Below, piece by piece: positions 56,430 through 64,000 of a stretch of DNA of 64,000 nucleotides. The translations under genes and the position numbers were made by a program. Each line of letters opens with the position of its first letter. Position 1 is the stretch's first letter. The stretch lies in NCBI GenBank assembly GCA_944470555.2, contig OX104130.1:62315160-62379159 (forward strand), written 5' to 3'. The stretch comes from Heterobilharzia americana. Taxonomy: Eukaryota; Platyhelminthes; Trematoda; Strigeidida; Schistosomatidae. The notes below the pieces were generated by a model that was not told the origin of the DNA, ran no database searches, and saw nothing but the letters and a program-made list of their open reading frames with translations.

Positions 56430-57850
56430 GAATGGTGAAATTCGCTGTTGTCTCTTTTTAATCTCTATATACATACCCACTGACTGCAGTTCGGAAAAAC
56501 TGAAGGATGAGTTCCACCGAAAACTGTTTAGCTTCCTTTTGAAAACCAAAGGTTCAGAGATGTTTGTTGTTGCAAGTGATACGCTTAGTCAGCCAGAAAG
56601 GCACGTGTATGACACTTTCGGAATTCCAGCCGAATGAAAAGACAACGACGATTGTGTATTACAACTGGGTTCAGGCAACCATCTTTTTCTAAAGAATATA
56701 AAGTTCAGACATGAGTTGAGACATTGTTTGAAGTGGCATTCACTAACCTCGACTGAATGGCGGACACAGATAGATCACATTTCAATCACTTATCGCTAGA
56801 GAGGGTTAGTGGAAAATTAGCGCTGCTTCCAAAGCGCATATATGTCTGGACTTAAATGGACGTAGTAAAACCATAGCAACTAGACCACTTTGAGGGCAGC
56901 CTGACGATAAGAATACTAAGACTGCTTCCAGTGAGAAATTGGCTAGGTAGTTACTGGTGAAAATTCTGAAGAAACTGAGAGTCTTCCGCATGTCTTGAGA
57001 GGCAATGCGAGAATCTTCGAGATGCCTTTCTCTACATTTAAATTCAAAATGCTGCTCTAAGCCTGCTCTGCGTTGGTGCCACGTTGAATAACACAGAGTA
57101 AACGATTGAGCGTGTTGACCACTTAAGTCGAAGACTCGGGTCAACTTAGGTGGGTCAGTGAAGAATGAAATATTTAGGCAGACGGTTCGTTAGACTTATT
57201 CCAACTATTTCACCAGTGTGATGTCTAACTCTAAAAACGGTTGAGCTTGCTGCGCTGTAGTTCGCTCTGTTCTGCCATATGGCTGTGAAACATGGCCACT
57301 AAAGTTCGAGAAGGATTCAAATGTTCGAGTACCGTTACCGTTGTAGCGTGTTCGGAAATCACTACGTGGGTGGTGCCGAGGTTAAGCGAGAGCTCATTGA
57401 CTCAGGTAGCTGGGACATGTTTTAAGCATTACCAGTCATCATCTGCAGTGCTGAATGAATTGGTTAAGATTGGACAAAGGTTAGAGGCTGCCAGATTAAA
57501 AAAATGCCATCAGCCTATGACGTGTTCGACTGTCGGTTTGTACTGTATAGAGTTTCCGTTTTGCATTCTTATGATAGACAACCAAAATCAGTAATTGGAG
57601 ACTGGATGATATGTCTCCAAATCGACCTCAGTGGTGCAGACGCATTCACACATTATCTTTGACATAGTTGCTACATGGAATTTCATTACTGCTTTATTCT
57701 ATCTTGTTATCTTATCATGACTTTCTGTAACTACTAAATGCTTTCTCTCCTGTTTCTCTAACTTTCATCAGATGCATTTTCGATTGACGTACTGATATGA
57801 ATTGTGGCAATTTGAACCATCACGCAGTAGTGCCAGGTCCTGAAGAAGAA
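56430..57850 (+). mobile_element. RTE-clade LINE, endonuclease plus 3' end, internally deleted
   Basis: Plus strand. 56430-56640 encodes an RTE-type AP endonuclease segment: YIPTDCSSEKLKDEFHRKL, LKTKGSEMFVVASD, FGIPAE, then a frame break. 56640-56790 continues with RQPSFF, FRHELRHCLKWHSLTSTEW and TQIDHISITYR. 56820-57170 is a strongly decayed linker. 57240-57660 is the family-B post-RT region (VLLYGCETWPLKVR-like, then PRLSESSLTQV, SVIGDWMICLQIDLSGADAF). The RT core is missing. The 3' UTR to about 57845 (GTGGCAATTTGAACCATCAC) is shared with 49030-49700. I treat both parts as one element, but they could be two. Confidence 0.65.
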
Positions 57851-57854
57851 AGTC

Positions 57855-57975
57855 TTTTGGTATGCCCATAACATATTTTAGCTGTTTAAGCTGAGTTGCA
57901 GCCTCGTCGATCGACTTACCTAACATTAGCATTAAACACTTCGTGTCTCCACCAAACGTGAGCAGTTTAATGAAG
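57855..57975 (-). mobile_element. RTE family B fragment
   Basis: The minus-strand piece TFGGDTKCLMLMLGKSIDEA and LKQLKYVMGIPK matches the VSNxxVRxxVLGKxGKSIDEVxNLxxLRWLGHVLRMP segment of family B. Very short. Confidence 0.55.
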
Positions 57976-58293
57976 ATATGCATAACCAGAATCACCTGCT
58001 ATCTTTTTATTTTTTATTTTTCCAATACTTAATAATTTATAGACATAAAATGTTGCCTCAAGCAATATCCATGATAAAATCGAGTATTGAAATCGCTAAC
58101 AGATATCTCTTGTTGTAGACATCTCAGAGGATAGATCACATTAAACTTTCACCACAGTTGTTCCAGAATAGTATCTTTAGCATAATTGTATACCTGTCAA
58201 GGGTGTATTTCAGTAGCAGACACTAACACTGATAAGCATGACAAAGTGAAAAAGCACATTCAAAAACAATCACAATCAAAATTCAGTGCATAC

Positions 58294-58406
58294 CTGATAA
58301 TCTTTGACACAATTTAATCGTCTTGGTGCTGTTTCATGTTCTGTTGAAGTTGAACAGATTTTAACATCCCAGTCACTTAAAGTTTGAGCAATACGAATTT
58401 CATTGT
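58294..58406 (-). CDS. PLXN: Plexin exon: RBD, second part
   Basis: 113 nt. The acceptor is GGCTTTTTCAG; two leading bases complete the codon split by the previous exon (phase 1 donor), giving LNNEIRIAQTLSDWDVK. It continues ICSTSTEHETAPRRLNCVKD and ends YQ at CAG|GTATGC, phase 0. In other plexins this is the RIILxDEDxTxxxxxxWKRLNTLxHYxV part; the Trp-(K/R)-R-L-N order is kept as PRRLN. The next residues (VxDGAxVALVPK in relatives) were not located. Confidence 0.9.
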
Positions 58407-58779
58407 CTGAAAAAGCCAAAAGAAAATGATTACATAGAAGGCAGATAGTAGAAATGAGAGCATGATAATCAAAAAAAAAGAATAGATATTCCACAAATGT
58501 ACATAACAGACTATCGACGATAATATTCAGTAAAAGTCACTGGTCATTACCATGTGTTAATACAAAAAATAATCTGCTTTTCAACATATTCGAAAAAAGA
58601 TTTTGAAAAAGGCTTCGAGGAATGAACTGACCATAAAAACACAGTGGAAGCTAAAAATTGATGATAATAATAAGCATAGTAACGCGAACAGACAAAATCA
58701 ACGTAGAACCACGTGGCATACAGGTGATCGGCTCAAGTTTCTACACTTCACAGCCGCATACAAAGAATGAGTGGGTAGA

Positions 58780-59540
58780 AAAAGATCGATATCAAAGTAG
58801 ACAAAGTTGTGTGACAGAATAAACAACCTGAAGATGAAGGTTAGTACAAATATTCACGCTTTCGAAGACATCGAAGAATGAATATATCTACGCCATTGTG
58901 ATCGATTTCCAGCCATATCACCAATGGTCGTAAACCACTGATGTCGGGGACCCCAGCCAGGTAGTTTACATATACTCACAGGATTCAAATCAACAGTCAC
59001 GGACTTCATCGACTGGTGTCACATCTTGGTCTAGCCACCCTCAAGTCCCTCCCAACATAATCCAACTTCCCTGATCGTTGTATGTCGAGGTAAGAGGGGA
59101 CTCAGCATGAGTAGTACATGTCTAGGCCAACTCAGCCGACTAAGGTCCACAATCTCATCAATTGACTTGACTTTGTTGTCTAGTACCGTATGCCTGACCT
59201 GAACATTGCTCACAAGGTGATCCCACCAAAGGCGAGAAATGCTACGAAGACACCAATGATTAAAACCTTTTAATCCCTTCATGTTTCAGACTTATAACAC
59301 GACAATGGGTTGTAGAGCAGTATACTAATCTTTTACCAGGTATATTCGGATATCTTGCCAGTCGGCGCCAAAGATCAAGGAAGTTGGCAAATGCGGAACG
59401 AACTTTCTGTGTCCGAGCTGAGATTTCGTCAGCAACTAGCCCCTTCGGACTGATGCAACTTCCTAAATAAGTCAAGTGGTCGATACAAACAATCAAACAA
59501 TGGCATAGAAAAGTCTTAAATATAATCTGTCGCAAGGCAT
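58780..59540 (-). mobile_element. RTE-clade LINE (family B) 3' part
   Basis: Minus strand. 59260-59535 has DHLTYLGSCISPKGLVADEI, SARTQKVRSAFANFLDLWRR; 59031-59282 has LKGFNHWCLRSISRLWWDHL, VSNVQVRHTVLDNKVKSIDE, LLPRHTTIREVGLCWEGL. The 3' part to 58780 resembles 26270-26400. It lies between two plexin exons. Confidence 0.82.
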
Positions 59541-60249
59541 GAAATCAGTCGTACCACTTGAAAGATCAATCTTCCTGAAAAAAAGTACAACCGGCTCCAA
59601 ATATAACTATGAAAACCAACCAATCAACCAATATAATGCACAGTAAATGGGCAGTAACTACTTAAACTGACGAACAGATCCAACAAGATGCTAAGTTAGT
59701 ATTACCTGCTTGTTGAAGTGATATTAATTAGCAACAAGTTAATGAAGTAAACAAAAGTTTAGTTTCAAGTGATATACGTCGTTTGAGTACAGTGACTAGT
59801 GCAGAAAATCACTTAGCTTGCATTTGAACATAATGCGGAATACAATGAGACTTCTTCTGAAACATTTTCCAAGGGATTCGCAACAAAAACCACTCATTGT
59901 TTTCTTACGAAATCTTCTTTAAAAAGAAACAGACAAGAAGTACACGTATGAGGATATCGATATATATGCGACTACAACAAACGTCATATATAATCTTGGT
60001 GTATATGCGTTTGTTAACAGAAAATACCTGTTGTCTCTATTACATGATGATTTGGAAACACAGTAAAGAATATAAAACATGCTATGAGTTACCTGGATTT
60101 TGTGGAGTAGTCTGCGCATAGAGTCTTCCTAAGAAGGATGAAAACACAATAAAGGAAATTATAATCGTGATATTGTATACGATTTGAGTATTGTAAATTA
60201 ATCAGTAAAAATAAGCACCATACTGACTTCATTGTAGAATTTAAATATA
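59541..60249. other. Plexin intron, nothing recognised
   Basis: Short chance frames only. Confidence 0.3.
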
Positions 60250-60279
60250 ATGTGTGTATGTACCCTCCATCAGATACTT

Positions 60280-60785
60280 GAATATCGCCACACGTACTGC
60301 AGGCCAACAATCGTCGTGTTTCATGACATTAGGGCTGCCTTCGATTCGTTGGGCAGAGCTGTACTTCGGAAGCGTCTGTTGGAGAGGGGTGTGACTGAGA
60401 AATTTATTAACATCTTGAAATCCTCATATAATAATACCTCAGGTAGAGTAAGGCCATCCAACCACCTGTCTCTATCGTTACAAACCAGCAGTGGGGTCAT
60501 GCGGAGTTGCCCGATTTCTCCATTCCTCTTTAACTTTGCCATTTATGACATTCTTAAGATATCTATGAAGGAGGTGCGTGATGGTGGCGCAGATCTACCC
60601 AGAGAATCGCTATTCGACCTTGAATATGTGGACGTTATCATCTCACTGTGTGATAATACACAGGTTACTCAAATTGCACTGAATCAGTTGGCGATTAGTA
60701 TCCGTAAGAATGACATATCCTTTGCATCCTCAAATTGAAAAGTACGCTTGCAAGATTGGCAGGAGCCTGTGCCTACGCTGAAAAA
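60280..60785 (+). mobile_element. RTE-clade LINE (family B) RT fragment
   Basis: The plus-strand frame reads RPTIVVFHDIRAAFDSLGRA (motif A), LRKRLLERGVTEKFINILKS, SGVMRSCPISPFLFNFAI (motif B), LFDLEYVDVIISLCDNTQ (motif C, YVDV in place of YADD), LNQLAISIRKNDISFAS, then, after a stop, VRLQDWQEPVPTLK. The second catalytic Asp is lost. Truncated at both ends; otherwise a 140-codon stretch without a stop. Confidence 0.85.
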
Positions 60786-61712
60786 TAATAAATGTTTTGT
60801 TTTGAATGTATCTTACTGAACTGCCGTTCTAATCATGCTATTCTTATTGTGTGGCGTATTTCTTGGTGCTCTTGCCGTACCATTTTTGTGTTCTAATAAA
60901 AATAAATTAATGATGTCTCAATGAAATAACCTCTTTGAAATTACAGTGTCAGTCTGCAGTATGGACGCAAGATCAATAGACATTTTATAGGTTTATTGGT
61001 AGAAGGATATCTGGAATATAGAATATAAAATTGTATAAGCGATTTATGAGTCACTAGTGCTATTTCTTCGATTGAAGACAAGACTATCAATGATACTTGG
61101 CTTTCAAATATGCATAATTACGTAACATAGGATGGATAGGATAATGTGAATGTCCCCTTATTATTTGAGTAGAGTTTGTTTCATGACCATAGAGAAATTG
61201 AGAAAATAATTTCATTCAGTGATATCACAAAATCGGTGAACAAATAAAATTTACTGGTTTAATCACCAAACACCACACTGTTTTCTTCACCTACATTAAC
61301 AATAAACAGATCTTCATTCTCTACACTGTCATAGGTAACCATTGATTGTGCTCAACACTATAATCCAATAAATAAATAATACTGTTTTATTGTATGATAC
61401 ATCTAATAAACGTAGCAAGATAAAAGTAAACTTTAATGAATTTTTTAGACTTTTAAACTGTATATAGCCTTGATATTTTAAATTTTAATTATTTTCCTGA
61501 AAATCTTTGGATTAGACTTTCGTGTGAAACGTTTGAATTATATGACTTCAAACCCTCTGTGACTTACACAAATACAATCTATATCTAATGTCAACCTTTT
61601 ACACAACGTCCAATATTTTGCTATACTATACGATCAAATCTTGATCATAGTTTATATACATAAAAAAAGATGAAGTATACAAGAGGTGAAATGCAACAAA
61701 TCAAAAACCTAC
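60786..61712. other. Plexin intron, nothing recognised
   Basis: AT-rich; nothing named. Confidence 0.35.
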
Positions 61713-61881
61713 TTAATTCTAATTGAGTAGATTTTATCCGTTTTGAATACGGTTTGTTTTTGTAGATTGCATCTAAAATTTTCTCCTTAGTTTGAGTAAT
61801 TGTATCACAATCTAACACTTTAACACAAATGTATGGTGTTGGTAAACCAAATAAACTTTGAGGATCTTCAACATTGAGTAT
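61713..61881 (-). CDS. PLXN: Plexin exon: RBD core
   Basis: 169 nt; starts phase 0 after TTTTATAG and ends phase 1 at A|GTAGGT. It encodes ILNVEDPQSLFGLPTP, then ICVKVLDCDTITQTKEKILD and AIYKNKPYSKR. VKVLDCDTxxQxKEKxLDxxYK is the hallmark of the plexin RBD, the ubiquitin-like fold that binds Rac/Rnd GTPases. This is the clearest identification in the gene. Confidence 0.96.
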
Positions 61882-62549
61882 CTATAAAATAAAATTATAA
61901 TAAAATGAGACAGCATATATTGAAAATACAGAGAAAACTACATAATGCAAAAATAAACAAACAAAAGGTATAATTTAATGTCAGCGTAAACCTGAACAGT
62001 GTGATATAGCATAAGTTTATTAGCTTACAACAGCACTTCGTAATACAGTGTTGCTTATTAAATGATACTTCAAGTACACGTTATTAGTCATCATTGAACC
62101 AGGGTAACTAAACAACTTTCTGACTTAGTTCCAATCATAATACTGTTTTCCATTTTATTTATTGGCAGTAGAACGTTTTATCTACTTTCAATTTGAATCA
62201 TTCCTCTTACATCTGATCAGAGCTGATTCGATGAACAAATATTCATTGGTCAATCAGTCCCAGAACGGAGGTAGAATAGTTTTCAAAGCGTTTATCCACA
62301 GATTACTATGTATATCACAACAATAATCAAGAAGAGAAACTAAAAGCTCTTCAAATGAATCTTTGTTTGTCGGATTACATCCGATCACGTGTAATACTCA
62401 ATACTCATTTAACATAGATGGAAAATGCAACTACTAACCAAGCTAAAAAAGGGAAAATAGTAGTATCATAAACTCTAAAACACAAATTTGTGTGACTATC
62501 TTGGTGTAAAAAGATTCAATTGTATAAATCACAAGCAATGCATACTTAC
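61882..62549. other. Plexin intron, nothing recognised
   Basis: Splice sites at both ends fit (AG at 61882-61883 and GT at 62548-62549 on the minus strand). No repeat recognised. Confidence 0.4.
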
Positions 62550-62696
62550 AACCTGGTTTCCAGTTAATTCAGTATGCAGCAAAGAAGAACTATCCAGTGT
62601 GTATCTAGCTTTACCCGTTATAGCATCACATGGACCCATGTTTATCTGCTGTAGAAGAGCTCGATAAAAATAAAACAAATTTTCTCCAACACTATT
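62550..62696 (-). CDS. PLXN: Plexin exon: start of RBD region
   Basis: 147 nt, 49 codons, phase 0 at both ends. The acceptor is TTTTTAG before AATAGT; the donor is GTT|GTAAGT. It encodes NSVGENLFYFYRALLQQ and then NMGPCDAITGKARYTLD. The second block matches the invariant plexin GPVDAITGxARYxL, where the RBD insertion starts after the first GAP segment. The preceding residues of the family (ending in a LLTNWxSICLY block) should be on an upstream exon outside the window. Confidence 0.93.
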
Positions 62697-62984
62697 CTAA
62701 AAAGCATAAAACAATAATACACCAATAGGATACATATAGTATACAAATATTTATTCTAAGTAAAATTATGAACAAAGAATCTTTTCCTTAATACATGTAG
62801 ATATTGATGTGTTGAAGTTAATCAGTACTCTAACCAAAGCAAAGTAACAAAGATTACGAGGAGACTTAAAAAATTATAGAATCATTATTTTCAAGGTGTT
62901 CACTTGGGATTTCAAGTAAAGAAACGTATGATTAATGAATAAGAAGCATAAGGGATATCTTTGGGCATGCCTATCACTTCTTTA

Positions 62985-63218
62985 TTATTATTATTATTAT
63001 GCTATTTTTCATTTAGGTTCCTAGTGGAACATAGGGCTTCAGTAGCACGCCTCCATTGCACTCTCTTCTCTGCAGTCTTTCGAACCTCGCTCCACCACTG
63101 CCAAGAACATTTCATTTCTTCCTCTCATTATCTCCTCCTTGTCACTATCGCCTCGGACGCCCAACTCGTCGTTTCCCCTTTGGGTTCTGTTCGAGGGCCT
63201 GGCATATGATGTCCCCGA
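62985..63218 (-). mobile_element. RTE-clade LINE (family A) 3' end fragment
   Basis: The forward strand starts with (TTA)n, then GGTTCCTAGTGGAACATAGG, CTGCAGTCTTTCGAACC, CGGACGCCCAACTCGTCG, the reverse complement of the family-A 3' end. About 75 codons of the C-terminus remain. Confidence 0.8.
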
Positions 63219-64000
63219 AATATGAAAAAAAGTTAAACTAGTTAATAATAGTTTATTGACTTAGTAAATTTACGCGCTTACATAAGGGTGAAAAAAGAGT
63301 AATGAAAACATATTACTCAGTTCAGATTGCTTGTAAAAACTATTGATTATACGGGGTTACTGACCGTAATATTTCTTAAACGGAATGCAGAGAAACACTT
63401 GTGTTAGATAACGGCGTTTGAGGATTCACTCTTGAAAATAATGAACAGAAATTGGAAAATATTTCGTATGCATTTGTTGTTAGTTATGTGCAGGTTGATC
63501 CCTTATATCTGCTCTTCGATGGTACCTGCTTACCTTTACTTCAGTATGTAAATTCACTGATGAATTATTTCACTTGTTGCTAGGGCGGCCTTTAAAGTCA
63601 CTCCTCTAGTCGTCTAGCCAACTTCAATTGTTATGTCCCCTCGACGGGATGACAACTGACAAGTTCTTAGCATAGATATGGAAAGACAATCACTGATCAC
63701 TACTTCTTTAATGGGTATTTATATTCATAAATTATCGAATATTTAGTACAATGGTAACCTATTTAGTCACCTATGAGAATGCTACACGAAAGTTGATTGT
63801 AAACGATAGTATGAATTTATTTGTGTAACCAACCGATATTGTGTATGTGTGCACTACAGAAGCAGATTATGCAGCCTTATTCAACGAATATGAACGAATG
63901 ATACTTTGGAAGACGAAACAAGAACATTGACTGAAACACTGTTAGAAAATAACTCTTCATCGAAATTTGTTAGCCAGCATAAAGAAGACAGAGCGTCAAA
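63219..64000. other. Probable plexin intron upstream of the first seen exon
   Basis: No plexin exon could be recognised here. The minus strand is open for about 37 codons at the right edge (63890-64000), but the peptide does not resemble plexin. Confidence 0.3.

Larger units (their letters stand above)
35881..62696 (-). other. PLXN: Plexin gene, 3' part (cytoplasmic region)
   Basis: Plexins are transmembrane receptors for semaphorins. Their cytoplasmic part is a split RasGAP-like domain with a Rho-GTPase-binding domain (RBD) inserted. Eight minus-strand exons here read, in order, as the RBD region, linker, second GAP segment and tail. Landmarks: GPCDAITGKARYTL, VKVLDCDTITQTKEKILDA, DWDVKICSTSTEHETAPRRL, KLWYHLEW, FFNRLLLTRVSSMNQ, PIKYLFDFLDDRA, HAWKSNCIQMRFWNQ, FLKLLFAPDIS. 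Exon phases agree at every join except between 58294 (phase 0) and 46905 (needs phase 1), where one exon encoding the end of the RBD must be missing from my reading. The 5' exons lie beyond 64000. I cannot decide between A- and B-type. No sign that the gene is broken. Confidence 0.93.

Noticed and set aside
63890..64000. Open minus-strand stretch at the right edge as a further plexin exon
   Set aside because: The peptide (LTNFDEELFSNSV...) has no clear match to plexin and no splice acceptor could be checked, because the window ends.
1..64000. CRISPR array, bacterial operon, prophage or organelle genome
   Set aside because: Intron-containing animal gene, LINEs, PLEs and Pol III SINEs show eukaryotic nuclear DNA; no regularly spaced repeats of the CRISPR kind.

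Overview
This window looks like nuclear DNA of a blood fluke (Schistosomatidae, probably Schistosoma). It is AT-rich and gene-poor, with long repeat-filled introns. Its repeats are the kinds known from schistosomes: tRNA-derived SINEs that carry hammerhead ribozyme motifs (Smα-like), RTE-clade LINEs (SR2-like), a CR1-clade LINE (SR1/Perere-like), Penelope-like elements (PLEs) with a GIY-YIG domain, and a decayed Ty3/gypsy-like LTR element. The species cannot be fixed from sequence reading alone.

Right half (about 35.9-62.7 kb, minus strand): the 3' part of a plexin gene. I could place eight exons with GT/AG splice sites and mutually consistent reading phases. They encode the cytoplasmic half of a plexin: the Rho-GTPase-binding-domain region, a long linker, the C-terminal RasGAP-like segment and a low-complexity His/Tyr-rich tail ending at 35881. 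One short exon, needed between 58294 and 46905 to finish the RBD, was not found. The 5' part (ectodomain, membrane span, first GAP segment) lies beyond 64000. The introns hold SINEs, RTE and PLE fragments and one almost complete CR1-like LINE (51.8-54.7 kb).

Left half (0-35 kb): no host gene could be supported. It is a graveyard of retroelements: PLE pieces from at least two lineages, RTE pieces of two families, three families of hammerhead-bearing SINEs, an LTR-element relic at 32-35 kb, TA microsatellites, and a striking 100-bp-arm inverted repeat at 19.1-19.35 kb.

The most interesting structure is the hammerhead-bearing retroposons. Three unrelated-looking tRNA-like SINE families carry the motif at the same relative place, each with an extremely short palindromic stem III. 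One copy (36594-36899) is flanked by a 13-bp target-site duplication and keeps every conserved ribozyme nucleotide. A second recurring theme is that closely adjacent copies of the same family sit head to head (five out of five pairs seen). Coordinates of degenerate repeats are approximate, because boundaries were judged by eye.
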